Source: Desulfobulbus sp. Tol-SR (GTDB lineage: Bacteria > Desulfobacterota > Desulfobulbia > Desulfobulbales > Desulfocapsaceae). From it: 51,343 nt of DNA. Under the pieces are notes generated by a model. The model was not told where the DNA came from, did no database searches, and saw nothing but the letters and a program-made list of their open reading frames with translations. Below are positions 16,663 through 25,540 of this stretch, one piece after another; position 1 is the first letter of the stretch; each line of letters opens with the position of its first letter. The DNA is taken from contig JROS01000038.1 of the NCBI GenBank assembly GCA_000769715.1, forward strand, positions 1-51,343, in the 5' to 3' direction. The position numbers and the translations under genes are program-made.

Positions 16663-19296
16663 TCAGACGAGCCGGAGACTGACAACGGCGTACAGGCAGA
16701 GACAGAAGGCCGGCACGGCGAACATCTTCAGGGAATAGCGGCGGGCGATCAACAGCCGTTTGATGATGCGGTGGGAGGCGTAGAGGGCGGCGATCAGGCC
16801 GCCGGCCACGGTGATCGCCTGGAGGACGAACGCGGCGTCGGGGCTCATGATCCGGGGGGCGCCGTAATTGCCGCCGCTGCCGGCGAGATCGAGGATGTTG
16901 GCCGGCAGCAGCCCGAGGCCGCCGACGAAGATCTCCAGGTGGGCCGCCATGAAGGCGCTGAGCACCAGCGGGATCATGCCGTAGCCGATGATCGAGGCGG
17001 TCGCCTTCCAGCTGTTGCCGGTGAGCCGGGCCATGATCTGCGACAGGAGCGCCGCGCCGCCGAGGTAGATCAGGATGCAGCCGAAGAAGAAGATGCTCGA
17101 CACCGGCACCGGGCTGAGGGGGAGTCCGAAGCCGTTCCCGGTTGCGGCCCAGCCGGCGACCAGGCCGGGGTATTTCAGGTTGACGGCGAAGGGGAAGAAG
17201 ACCGCGGCCAGGACGATCACCAGGATGCTGTCCTCGAGGCGCGGCGCCTGCATGTTCCACAGTTCCTGGGGGGCGAGGCGGAGGTTGAGATGGATCGAGT
17301 CCAGCCGGCAGTTCTTGATGCATTGGCCGCAGAGGATGCAATCGCGGTTGTTGTCGACCAGGAACGGGTGGCGGAACATCGGGCAGCCGGGGGACGTGTC
17401 GTTGCCGGTATAACAGACATGGTCGGTGCAGCGGTTCATGCACATGTGGGAGTTGGCGCGCAGCTCGAGGGTCGACGGCATCGAAAAGATGGCGTTGATC
17501 GCCCCGAGCGGGCAGAGGTAGCGGCACCACACCCGGCGTTTGAAGAAGATGCTGAACACCAGGGCACCCAGGGTGATGGCGGTGATGATCGCGGCGGTGA
17601 GGCGCGGCGACTGGTAGGCGTTCCAGGTGATCTCGATCCAGAACAGCAGGGTGCAGAGCCCGGCCATGATCCACCCGGAATACCTGCGGATGAACGCCGG
17701 GGTCGGCCTCTCCGGCTTGAACACCGACTGCGCCAGCCAGCCGGGCACCGACAGGCCGCAGACGCTGCACCAGGTGCGGGCCAGGAAAAAGAAGGAAAAG
17801 ATCATCAGCGGCCATCCCACCACCCAGCTGAGGGTGAGGCCGATATTCTTTTCCGGTGCCGCCGGACCGAACACGAGCGCGACCAGTACCAGGGCAAAAC
17901 AGAGTCCCACCAGCGCCTTCGGCAGCAGCGGGTAGAAGCGGCTGGTGACGAACGAACGCACCGCCCGCAGCCGCAGCAGGTTGAACTCCCATTTGCCTTC
18001 GGTCTTCGGCATGCCGAGCAGGACCTGATTGCTCAGGGCTTCGTTGCTGCGGCCGAGGATGACCGCCCGTTGCAGGACGCTGGCCATTTCGGCCAGGTTG
18101 CCCGGCCAGTCGTAGTTCATGAATGTCCCGAGGGTCCGGTCGTCCACCCGGGTGACGGTCTTGCCGTACTGCAGGCTGTAGCGTTGGAGGTAGTACTGGA
18201 TCAGCCGCGGGATATCGCGGCGGTGGGCGCGCAGCGGGGCCATCCGGAAATGGCGGTTGGCCACCAGGGCGTAGAGCGTGGGCAGCAGCCGGTTGTGACC
18301 ATCCTCCATCCGCGGTGTATCGTTGCAGATCAGGATGATCCGGGAGCGGAGGGGGATCCGGACGTCGCCGGCGACCTTGGTGAAGAAGCCGCGCTTGATG
18401 ATGCCCGCCAACTCGCGCTGGAAGTCGGGCTCCAGCAATTCGGCGTTGTAGAGGACGACCGTGCCTTCCTGCGACCGCTCGAACACGCCGAGCCGGTCGA
18501 TCAGCGAGAAGGCGAAGGATTCCCGCTCGTTGCCGAACAGTTCCATCTCCAGCTGGGCGGAATCGAAATCGCGGACATCGACCTCGAAATACGGCCCGGC
18601 CCCGTGGGCGCTGGCCCGGTGGATCTCATAGGCCGCCATGCGGCGGCCGGTGCCGCTCTCGCCGGTGATCAGCACCGGGGCAAGGGAGGAGCTGAATTTT
18701 TTCGCCGCGGCCATGATCTGCCGGGCGATGGTCGATTCCGGCGGCTGCCCCGCCGCCATCCCTCCCGCCGCTCCCGCCGTCGATGTCGGTCCCGAAAAGA
18801 AGGTCGGGTCGAGGTTGTGCTCGGAACTGCGGCGGGGGTATCTGCTCTTCGCCAGGGCGCCGGCGTGGTCATGGTACGATACCCGCAGCCGTCGGGCCAG
18901 GCCGATGCAGAGCCGACGCTGGATGACCTGGTTGGCGAGCAGCTCGTGGTTGAAGGCCTCGGCGTCGAAGCACAGCAGGGAGAGGGCGGTCAGGGCCCGG
19001 ACATCGATGCTGTGGGTGCTGTTGGTCAGCAGGGCGGTCTCGCCGAAGTGGCCGCCGGGGCCGATGCGGCTGACGAGGAACTGGTCGCCGCCGTCGACAT
19101 CCATCGTCAGCTCGGCCTCGCCGTCGGCGATGATATGGAAACGGCAGTCGCTTTCACCCTGGCGATAGACGTACCGGCCCTGTTCGACGGTCCGCCATTG
19201 CCCGGCGGCGATGAGCCGTTCCACCTCGGCGGGGTCGACGTCCTGGAAGAGGGCGGACCTCTGCAGGTTCCGTATCAGGTCATCCTGTTCGGGCAT
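16663..19296 (-). CDS. Fusion of cNMP-binding, degenerate AAA+ and polyferredoxin membrane domains
   Basis: 877 aa membrane protein. Residues 10-140 are a CRP-like cyclic-nucleotide-binding domain (GGHFGETALL at 81-90). Residues 185-430 align with the sigma-54-interacting AAA+ domain but are degenerate: Walker A is GESGTGRR (212-219) with Arg in place of the catalytic Lys, Walker B is TVVLYNAE (279-286) without the DE pair, and there is no GAFTGA loop and no DNA-binding helix-turn-helix. From residue 460 there are membrane helices with NapH/NosR-like motifs C510-x2-C513 and CRYLCP (591-596). Ferredoxin clusters follow (C619, C623, C628, C638; C653, C656, C659, C663), then more helices. GGTGGGTGG is its Shine-Dalgarno. 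It overlaps the amidohydrolase end by 22 bp. Probably a redox-linked membrane sensor; function unknown. Confidence 0.85.
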   Translation of the reverse strand: MPEQDDLIRNLQRSALFQDVDPAEVERLIAAGQWRTVEQGRYVYRQGESDCRFHIIADGEAELTMDVDGGDQFLVSRIGPGGHFGETALLTNSTHSIDVRALTALSLLCFDAEAFNHELLANQVIQRRLCIGLARRLRVSYHDHAGALAKSRYPRRSSEHNLDPTFFSGPTSTAGAAGGMAAGQPPESTIARQIMAAAKKFSSSLAPVLITGESGTGRRMAAYEIHRASAHGAGPYFEVDVRDFDSAQLEMELFGNERESFAFSLIDRLGVFERSQEGTVVLYNAELLEPDFQRELAGIIKRGFFTKVAGDVRIPLRSRIILICNDTPRMEDGHNRLLPTLYALVANRHFRMAPLRAHRRDIPRLIQYYLQRYSLQYGKTVTRVDDRTLGTFMNYDWPGNLAEMASVLQRAVILGRSNEALSNQVLLGMPKTEGKWEFNLLRLRAVRSFVTSRFYPLLPKALVGLCFALVLVALVFGPAAPEKNIGLTLSWVVGWPLMIFSFFFLARTWCSVCGLSVPGWLAQSVFKPERPTPAFIRRYSGWIMAGLCTLLFWIEITWNAYQSPRLTAAIITAITLGALVFSIFFKRRVWCRYLCPLGAINAIFSMPSTLELRANSHMCMNRCTDHVCYTGNDTSPGCPMFRHPFLVDNNRDCILCGQCIKNCRLDSIHLNLRLAPQELWNMQAPRLEDSILVIVLAAVFFPFAVNLKYPGLVAGWAATGNGFGLPLSPVPVSSIFFFGCILIYLGGAALLSQIMARLTGNSWKATASIIGYGMIPLVLSAFMAAHLEIFVGGLGLLPANILDLAGSGGNYGAPRIMSPDAAFVLQAITVAGGLIAALYASHRIIKRLLIARRYSLKMFAVPAFCLCLYAVVSLRLV

Positions 19297-20237
19297 GGGC
19301 CACCCACCATTTCCATACGTTGTTCCCCGGTTCCGGCGGCGCCGGCTGTCCCCGGCAGGCCGAAGAAATCGATCGCATTGCCATGCAGCAGGGCCGCCAG
19401 GGCCCGGGGTGGGAGTCGGGCGGCCTGCAGCCGTTGCAGTTCCCGGTCCCAGGCATAGGGGATGTTGGGAAAATCGGAACCGTACATGACCCGGTCGGAG
19501 CGGTAGCGGCCGATATCGATGTCCTCCTGAAGCGGGAAGTAGCCGGCCAGGGCCATCGTCGTGTCGAGCCAGAGATGGTCGTACTTCTCGATCAGCTCCC
19601 GGTAGGCGGCGATTTCATCGAGGCCCAGGTGGGGCACGCAGACCTTGAGACCCGGGAACTCCTGCAGCACCCGTTCCAGCTTGCGCGCACGGCACAGCAC
19701 GTACGGGTCGCAGCGGTAGGCCTCGCTCTTCGGTTCCCGGCCGACATGCATCACCACCGGTTTGCCGTTGCGCCGGCAGCAGTCGTAGAGCGGCTGCATT
19801 GCCGCGCCGTTCATGTCGAAGCACTGGACATGGGCGTGCAGTTTGAGCCCGCCCAGACCGGCGGCGAAGGCCTGCTGCAGCAACTCCTCGGCACCCTCCT
19901 CGCCGGGGAAGACGGTGGCCATCCCGGTGACCCGGCCGGCGTAGCGGCGGCAGATCGCCGCCATGTGGTCGTTCAGCTGGGTGGCGATGCCGGGTTTATG
20001 GGCATACTGCAAGGCGATGACATGGCCGACGCCGCGCGACAGCAGGAACTCGATGATCTCGGCCGATCCCAGCCGGTAGCGGATGCGCCAGCCATGCTGA
20101 TCGAACCAGTTGCGGACCGCCGCAAAAAGGGCGTCGGGAAAGATGTGGACATGGGCGTCGATGACGGCGGGGAGATCGGGGGGAACACTCGCCTCTTCCC
20201 GGTCATGAAGCGACGGCATGTTCGGATGGAGCATCAT
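19275..20237 (-). CDS. Amidohydrolase-family (amidohydrolase_2) metalloenzyme
   Basis: Metal-dependent TIM-barrel hydrolase or decarboxylase, 320 aa. The metal ligands are visible in IDAHVHIFP (HxH near residue 30), LKLHAHVQ and VVMHVG in the middle, LGLDE, and YGSDFPNIPY (Asp near residue 265). The pattern matches the amidohydrolase_2 group, which includes decarboxylases and lactonases. The start at ATG 20237 has no strong ribosome site; ATG 20219 is an alternative giving 314 aa. Its end overlaps the start of the cNMP/AAA/FeS gene, implying coupled translation. It may be functionally linked to that protein, but the substrate cannot be inferred. Confidence 0.8.
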   Translation of the reverse strand: MMLHPNMPSLHDREEASVPPDLPAVIDAHVHIFPDALFAAVRNWFDQHGWRIRYRLGSAEIIEFLLSRGVGHVIALQYAHKPGIATQLNDHMAAICRRYAGRVTGMATVFPGEEGAEELLQQAFAAGLGGLKLHAHVQCFDMNGAAMQPLYDCCRRNGKPVVMHVGREPKSEAYRCDPYVLCRARKLERVLQEFPGLKVCVPHLGLDEIAAYRELIEKYDHLWLDTTMALAGYFPLQEDIDIGRYRSDRVMYGSDFPNIPYAWDRELQRLQAARLPPRALAALLHGNAIDFFGLPGTAGAAGTGEQRMEMVGGPCPNRMT

Positions 20238-20312
20238 GGCGGCAATATCAAAAGGTTGAGGGTGGCGCCGCAGGCGGCAGGGTCATCATCACCGTATCGG
20301 CCGGAACGGGCG

Positions 20313-20780
20313 TCAGAAGATACCGAAATCGACCCCGGCGGCCAGGGTCTGGCCCAGCTCCTCGAGGTCGGCCAACTGCGGTTCGGTCGGGGCGCCCACT
20401 ACCCGGAAGTGCTCCTGGACTTTGTGCCATTTGTAGCCGGCGGCCAGCCGTTCGATCTGGGTGATCGCCCCCCGGCCGTCGTTGCCGGCACAGACGAAGA
20501 TCACGAACGGCAGGCCGATGGTCCGCTCCCGGGCGGCCTCGTAGGTCCGGTCGAAAAAATCCTTGATCATCCCGGCCATCGTCCCGAAATATTCCGGCGT
20601 GCCGATGGCGATGGCGCTGCAGTGCAGCAGGTCGTCGATACCGGCATCGGCCGCTCTTTTGAGGATCACCGTGATGGCTTCCTCCCTGGCGGCGCCGCGG
20701 GCGAAGCGGTGCGCCATGCGTTCCATGGTGCCGCCCCGGGAGTGGTAGATCACCAGAATCGATTTCTTTTTTGTCTCCAT
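20313..20780 (-). CDS. Flavodoxin-like FMN protein
   Basis: 155 aa flavodoxin-fold protein. It starts with the P-loop-like ILVIYHSRGGTMERMA (FMN phosphate loop: S-R-G-G-T, standing for the S-x-T-G-N of classical flavodoxins). It continues with a GTPEYFGTMAGMIKDFFDRT motif, which binds the flavin isoalloxazine in NADPH-dependent FMN reductases (WrbA-like). It has no other domain. The ATG at 20780 follows AGGAAAC. It lies between a CAP lipoprotein and an amidohydrolase in a minus-strand series, with 75 bp to the next gene. It could donate electrons to the neighbouring FeS membrane protein, but that is guesswork. Confidence 0.82.
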   Translation of the reverse strand: METKKKSILVIYHSRGGTMERMAHRFARGAAREEAITVILKRAADAGIDDLLHCSAIAIGTPEYFGTMAGMIKDFFDRTYEAARERTIGLPFVIFVCAGNDGRGAITQIERLAAGYKWHKVQEHFRVVGAPTEPQLADLEELGQTLAAGVDFGIF

Positions 20781-20796
20781 GTTCCGTTTCCTGAGG

Positions 20797-21222
20797 CTAG
20801 TCGCAGGCGAAATAGGTCACATAGCGGCCGATCTCGGCGATGCCGACCCGGTTGACCCTGTCCTCGAGCAGATTGCGGTTGTGGCCCCGCGACTCCCGCC
20901 AGCCGTCGAACATCTGCAGCGGCGAGACGAAGTTCCAGCCGACGTTCTCGATGCAGAGACGGCTGCCGGCCTGTGCCAGACGATCCTTGAAGTGGCGGTG
21001 ATTCATCTTCTGCCGCTGGAACATCTCGGTGCAGTGCCCCCTGGCCAGCCGGGCCAGTCCGGTGTCGGGCCGCAGCGGGTTGAGCCCGTGCTCGAGGCGG
21101 TAGAGGTTGATCCGCTCGAGCAGGGCCCGGCTGTAGCCGCTGTCCTCGGCCGGGACCGGGACCGGCGGCGCCGCGCAGGCGGTCAGCGCCAGCAGGATGA
21201 GCAAGACGGTGGCCGATCTCAT
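20797..21222 (-). CDS. CAP (SCP/PR1)-domain lipoprotein
   Basis: 141 aa. The signal sequence ends with a lipobox, LTAC (Cys at about residue 16), so the product should be a lipoprotein. The rest is a minimal CAP domain. LLERINLYR is the first helix. HCTEMFQRQKMNHRHF carries the H/E motif, and GRESRGHNRNLL-like residues near the end give the second His (visible as WRESRGHNRN). ENVGWNF is the central CAP motif. Length suits bacterial single-domain CAP proteins, which are secreted and of unclear function. AGAGG is the ribosome site. It follows the MCE gene after the octamer repeats and precedes the flavodoxin by 16 bp. Confidence 0.85.
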   Translation of the reverse strand: MRSATVLLILLALTACAAPPVPVPAEDSGYSRALLERINLYRLEHGLNPLRPDTGLARLARGHCTEMFQRQKMNHRHFKDRLAQAGSRLCIENVGWNFVSPLQMFDGWRESRGHNRNLLEDRVNRVGIAEIGRYVTYFACD

Positions 21223-21240
21223 TTTCCAACCTCTTGGAAC

Positions 21241-21280
21241 GTTTAGGCGTTTAGGCGTTTAGGCGTTTAAACGTTTAAAC
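21241..21280. repeat. Tandem octamers GTTTARRC
   Basis: Three GTTTAGGC units followed by two GTTTAAAC units, exactly contiguous, ending at the stop codon of the MCE gene. Similar octamers occur at the right end of the window. Confidence 0.92.
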
Positions 21281-21281
21281 G

Positions 21282-21770
21282 TTATTTCCTCAACTCGTTG
21301 CCGAACTGCTCCAGGCGTTTGATCCCCTCCTGCAGTTGCGGTTCGTTCATGAACTCCAGCACCTTCTGCGAGTAATCGTCCAGCTGCCACAGGGCGAAGG
21401 AGTTGACCCCCCGCAGGCGGGAGTTGGCCGCCAGCGGGGGGGTGCCCCCGGCGCCGGCCTTGACCCGCAGCACCGGCCGCCCTCCCTGGGCGGGGCCGGG
21501 ATCGATGACGAACAGGGCGGTCTCCGTCAGTTGCTGCCGCACCTCTTTGCCGAGGAAGAGCCTTATCTCGACGCCGTCGCCGGCGACCTGCAGTCCCAGG
21601 ACCCGACCGACCTTTATCCCGGCCATCCATACCCCGGTGCCCGGGGTGACCCCGCCGGCGTCGGCAAAGACGACGGTGACGCTGTTGTTGCGCTGGTACA
21701 GCTGCCACAGGCCAAAGCCGGCGCCGCCGAGCACGGCCACCGCGAGCAGTACGAGCCAGATCTTTTTCAT
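21282..21770 (-). CDS. MCE/MlaD-domain protein
   Basis: 162 aa. One N-terminal membrane helix (KKIWLVLLAVAVLGGAGFGLW) is followed by a single MCE domain: VTVVFADAGGVTPGTGVWMAGIKVGRV is the conserved beta core, cited here as the family hallmark. This is the size of MlaD proteins, which bind phospholipids in the periplasm as part of an ABC lipid-transport system. No MlaE or MlaF is adjacent, so it is an orphan and may partner with genes elsewhere. GGAGAACCGAC precedes the ATG. The C-terminus is a short Glu/Lys-rich helix. Confidence 0.87.
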   Translation of the reverse strand: MKKIWLVLLAVAVLGGAGFGLWQLYQRNNSVTVVFADAGGVTPGTGVWMAGIKVGRVLGLQVAGDGVEIRLFLGKEVRQQLTETALFVIDPGPAQGGRPVLRVKAGAGGTPPLAANSRLRGVNSFALWQLDDYSQKVLEFMNEPQLQEGIKRLEQFGNELRK

Positions 21771-21927
21771 GTCGGTTCTCCGCTATTTATTTCAAGGTAC
21801 CCAAGGAAGAGGCCTGCCGTCAAGAGCGGGATTGACGGTAGTGTCGGCGGGGGCCGGCCTTGACAAGCGGGGAGCGCTCCAATACCATGAATCTGTTCCC
21901 TCCCCAACCAACACCAGTGAGGCAATC

Positions 21928-24621
21928 ATGACGGTGAGAAATCTCAACCATATCTTCGCCCCGGCCTCGGTGGCCCTGATCGGCGCCAACGACAAACCGG
22001 GGACGGTGGGCGGCGTGCTGGCCGGCAACCTGTTCGGCGCCGGCTTCGCCGGGGAGATCTTTCCGGTCAACCCCAAATACCCCGTCATCGCCGGGCTGAC
22101 CGCCTATCCGGACGTCGCCTCCCTGCCGCGGACCCCGGATCTGGCGGTCATCGCCACCCCGCCGGATACCGTCCCCGGCCTGGTCGACGAGCTCGGTCGG
22201 CGGGGCTGCAAGGCGGCGGTGGTCATCACCGCCGGGTTCGGCGAAGGCGGTTCGGCCGCCGGCCGGGCCCGCACCGAGGCGATGCTGGCCGCGGCCCGGC
22301 CCCACCTGCTGCGCATCATCGGCCCCAACTGCCTGGGGGTGATGGTCCCGGGGGTCGCCCTCAACGCCAGTTTCGCCCATGTCCCGCCCCTGGCCGGCAA
22401 CCTCGCCTTCGTCGCCCAGTCCGGGGCGGTGTTGACGGCGGTGCTCGACTGGGCCACCTCGCGGCGGATCGGTTTTTCGCACTGCGTCTCCCTCGGCGAC
22501 ATGGTCGATGTCGATTTCGGCGACATGCTCGACTACCTGGCGGCCGACATCGCCACCCGGGCGATCCTGCTCTACATCGAGGCGGTCACCCACCCCCGCA
22601 AGTTCATGTCCGCCGCCCGGGCCGCGGCCCGGATCAAGCCGGTGATCGTCGTCAAGGCCGGCCGCTACGCCGAGGGGGCCCGGGCCGCCGCCTCCCATAC
22701 CGGGGCCCTGGCCGGGGCCGACGCGGTCTACGACGCCGCCTTCGCCCGGGCCGGGATGCTGCGGGTCAAGGATATGCAGGCCCTGTTCGATGCGGTCCAG
22801 ACCCTGGCGATGGTCCGCCAGGTCCCCGGCGACCGCCTGGCGATCCTGACCAACGGCGGCGGCATGGGGGTGATGGCCACCGACACCCTGATCGAAAGGG
22901 GCGGCCGCCTGGCGGATCTGGCCCCGGCCACCGTCGACCGCCTCGACGCGGTCCTGCCGCCCACCTGGTCGCACGGCAATCCGGTCGACATCATCGGCGA
23001 CGCCCCCGGCAGCCGCTATGCCGTCGCCCTCGAGGCGCTGGTGGGCGACGACCAAAGCGATGCCGTTCTCGTCATCAACTGCCCGACGGCGGTGGCCTCG
23101 GCCGCCGACGCCGCCCGGGCGGTGATCGCCACGCTCAAGGACCGGATGTCGCTCTACAACCGCAAGGCGGTGCTGACCTGCTGGCTCGGGGATGGGTCGG
23201 CCCTCGAGGCCCGGCGGCTGCTGACCGAGAATCGGATTCCGACCTACGAGACCCCGACCCAGGCGGTGCGCGGTTTCATGCAGATGGTGCGGTACCGCAA
23301 CAGTCAGGCGATGCTGATGGAGACCCCGCCGACGGTTCCCGAGGCCTTCACCCCGGACCCCGCCGCCGCCCGGCGGATCGTCGCCGCGGCCCTGGCGGCC
23401 GGTCGGGACTGGCTGACCGAGGTCGAGGCCAAGGCGGTGCTGGCCGCCTACGCCATCCCGGTCGTCCCCAGCCATGTCTGCGCCACGCCGGAGGAGGCCG
23501 CGGCGGTGGCGGCCGGTATCGGCGGCGCGGTGGCCCTGAAGATCCTGTCGCCGGACATCGTCCACAAGTCCGAGGTCAGCGGGGTCAGCCTCAGCCTCGA
23601 GACCCCGGCGGTGGTCCGCGCCAATGCCGCGGCGATGCTCGAACGGGTGCGCGGCCTGCGCCCCGATGCCCGACTCGACGGCTTTACGGTGCAGCCGATG
23701 GTCCATCGCCCCCAGGCCCATGAGCTGATCGTCGGCATGATCGACGACAGCCACTTCGGCCCGGTGCTCCTCTTCGGCCATGGCGGCGTCGCCGTCGAGG
23801 TCATCGGCGACAAGGCCCTGGCCCTGCCGCCGCTCAACATGCACCTGGCCCGCGAGATGATGACCCGGACCCGGGTCTACGGCCTGCTCCAGGGCTACCG
23901 GGGGACCCCGGCGGCCGACCTCGACGCTGTCGCCCTGACCCTGGTGAAGGTGTCGCAGCTGGTCTGCGATCTGGCCGAGATCGCCGAGCTCGACATCAAC
24001 CCCCTCATCGCCGACGAGCACGGGGTGATGGCGCTCGACGCCCGCATCCGGGTGGCCAGGACCGAAGGTCCGGCGATGGAGCGGCTGGCGATTCTGCCCT
24101 ATCCCCGGGAACTGGAGGAGCGCCTGGTCCTGCCGGACGGCCGCAATCTCCTGATCCGGCCGGTCCGCCCGGAGGATGAGCCCGGTTTCCAGCAGATCTT
24201 CGCCAGCCTGTCGCCGGAGGAGATCCGGCTGCGCTTTCTCCATATGATGAATGTCCTGCCCCACGACCAGGCGGCCCGGTTGACCCAGATCGACTATGAC
24301 CGCGAGATGGCCCTGGTGGTCGAGGGCCGGGATCGGGAGGGCGGCGCCGAGCTGTACGGCGGGGTGCGGATCAGCGCCGACCCGGACCATGAGCGGGCCG
24401 AGTTCGCGATCCTGCTGCGCCATGACAAGACCGGCCTGGGGCTGGGGCCGATGCTCATGCGCCGGATCATCGATTATGGCCGCGGCCGGGGGATCGGCGA
24501 GATCTTCGGCGAGGTGCTGGCCGACAACAAGCCCATGCTCAAACTCTGCCGGGCCTTTGGTTTTTCGGTCAAGGCGGAGCGGGAGGATCCGGGGGTCATG
24601 TATGTCTCCCTCGGCCTGTGA
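21928..24621 (+). CDS. NDP-forming acyl-CoA synthetase with C-terminal GNAT acetyltransferase (Pat-like)
   Basis: 897 aa. Order: CoA-binding Rossmann domain (SVALIGANDKPGTVGG near the start), succinyl-CoA-ligase-like domains with the phosphohistidine loop SHTGALAG (His about residue 257), an ATP-grasp domain (about 480-690) and a GNAT domain (about 710-897) with the acetyl-CoA loop around KTGLGLGPMLM. This is the layout of protein lysine acetyltransferases of the PatZ/Pka type and of ADP-forming acetyl-CoA synthetases. The His is present, so the synthetase part may still act, which is not so in PatZ. GTGAGG lies before ATG 21928. It is monocistronic, with 250 bp to the next gene. Confidence 0.9.
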   Translation: MTVRNLNHIFAPASVALIGANDKPGTVGGVLAGNLFGAGFAGEIFPVNPKYPVIAGLTAYPDVASLPRTPDLAVIATPPDTVPGLVDELGRRGCKAAVVITAGFGEGGSAAGRARTEAMLAAARPHLLRIIGPNCLGVMVPGVALNASFAHVPPLAGNLAFVAQSGAVLTAVLDWATSRRIGFSHCVSLGDMVDVDFGDMLDYLAADIATRAILLYIEAVTHPRKFMSAARAAARIKPVIVVKAGRYAEGARAAASHTGALAGADAVYDAAFARAGMLRVKDMQALFDAVQTLAMVRQVPGDRLAILTNGGGMGVMATDTLIERGGRLADLAPATVDRLDAVLPPTWSHGNPVDIIGDAPGSRYAVALEALVGDDQSDAVLVINCPTAVASAADAARAVIATLKDRMSLYNRKAVLTCWLGDGSALEARRLLTENRIPTYETPTQAVRGFMQMVRYRNSQAMLMETPPTVPEAFTPDPAAARRIVAAALAAGRDWLTEVEAKAVLAAYAIPVVPSHVCATPEEAAAVAAGIGGAVALKILSPDIVHKSEVSGVSLSLETPAVVRANAAAMLERVRGLRPDARLDGFTVQPMVHRPQAHELIVGMIDDSHFGPVLLFGHGGVAVEVIGDKALALPPLNMHLAREMMTRTRVYGLLQGYRGTPAADLDAVALTLVKVSQLVCDLAEIAELDINPLIADEHGVMALDARIRVARTEGPAMERLAILPYPRELEERLVLPDGRNLLIRPVRPEDEPGFQQIFASLSPEEIRLRFLHMMNVLPHDQAARLTQIDYDREMALVVEGRDREGGAELYGGVRISADPDHERAEFAILLRHDKTGLGLGPMLMRRIIDYGRGRGIGEIFGEVLADNKPMLKLCRAFGFSVKAEREDPGVMYVSLGL

Positions 24622-24700
24622 CGGCGGGCGGCCCGAACCGCATGGCGCCTTCGGGGAGACCGACTCCGGCCGGGCGACAGGAGTTTTCGGGCGATAGGCT

Positions 24701-24728
24701 TTGCAGCGGGCCGCCGTTGCGATATAAT
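24701..24728 (+). promoter_or_regulatory. Sigma-70-type promoter of the trehalose operon
   Basis: TTGCAG (24701-24706), a 16-nt spacer and a perfect TATAAT (24723-24728), the best promoter match I see in the window. It lies in the 250-bp gap after the acyl-CoA synthetase gene, and would give a leader of about 135 nt before the DUF5752 gene. Confidence 0.6.
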
Positions 24729-24871
24729 CATCACTGAAGCGGAGCCCGCTACGACACCGCGAGGACGAGGCCGGACCGCGGCCCACAGTCCCGCCGTCTG
24801 TCATTGAGCCCGCCTGATGCCCGGACCATCCGCTGGGACCATTCTGAATCGCAAAACAAAACGAGGAACGT

Positions 24872-25540
24872 ATGGCGACTCCGTTTGTTGTCAAGGATTG
24901 CACCCTCATTTCCATCGCCACCGGGGAGGAAGCCCAGAACCTGCGTGAACTGAGCGATCGGGTCAAGACCATCCATCCCGGCTGCATCTATTACCATTTC
25001 TGGGGCGGCATGCTGCGCTCCGCCTTCGATGAGCCGGAATACCAGAACGACTTTGCCGCCTGGGCCTGGCGCAGCCTCCACGACAGCCGCCTGGCGGAGC
25101 GGCTGGCGATCGTCGACCCCAGCCATCATCAGCAGGATATCGAGGGATTGCGACAGGAACTGATCGATGTGATCGACGAGCGGCTGTCGGAGAGTGAATA
25201 CGTGCCCTGGGCCCGCTCCGGGCAACGCTTTAAATTTACCCGGTCGCAGATCGTCGTCTTCGATACCGGCATCCGCATCGCCCACCCCCGGGAAATGGCC
25301 GACCGCATCGCCAGGATGTCGCTGGGCTCGATCTTCTATCACTTCATCGACGCCCGCCGCCGGACCAGCCAGGGGAAAAGCGATTTCGTCGAGTGGTTCT
25401 ACGACTTTGAGGAGGAAGCCTGCGAGGAGCTGATCGGCCGGATCAACCGGATCGACCCGTACTTCACCACGCTGGCCGCATTGCGGCAGGAACTCGAGAC
25501 CGCCTTCCAGGAATGTCAGTCCGAGGAGGAACGACCATGA
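24872..25540 (+). CDS. DUF5752 family protein
   Basis: 222 aa, of unknown biochemical function. It consists of two related halves: residues about 5-50 (LISIATGEEAQNLRELSDR ... IYYHFW) and about 120-165 (IVVFDTGIRIAHPREMADR ... IFYHFI), so it looks like an internal duplication. No signal peptide and no membrane helix. The family usually sits next to a TreT-like glycosyltransferase, and here its stop overlaps that start codon (ATGA), so translation is coupled. A regulatory or accessory role for the glycosyltransferase is likely by context. It is the first gene after the promoter at 24701. Confidence 0.85.
   Translation: MATPFVVKDCTLISIATGEEAQNLRELSDRVKTIHPGCIYYHFWGGMLRSAFDEPEYQNDFAAWAWRSLHDSRLAERLAIVDPSHHQQDIEGLRQELIDVIDERLSESEYVPWARSGQRFKFTRSQIVVFDTGIRIAHPREMADRIARMSLGSIFYHFIDARRRTSQGKSDFVEWFYDFEEEACEELIGRINRIDPYFTTLAALRQELETAFQECQSEEERP

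Noticed and set aside
21820..24987. A 1055-codon minus-strand frame opposite the acyl-CoA synthetase
   Set aside because: Same shadow effect. The peptide is dominated by low-complexity His/Asp/Gly runs and has no domain pattern.
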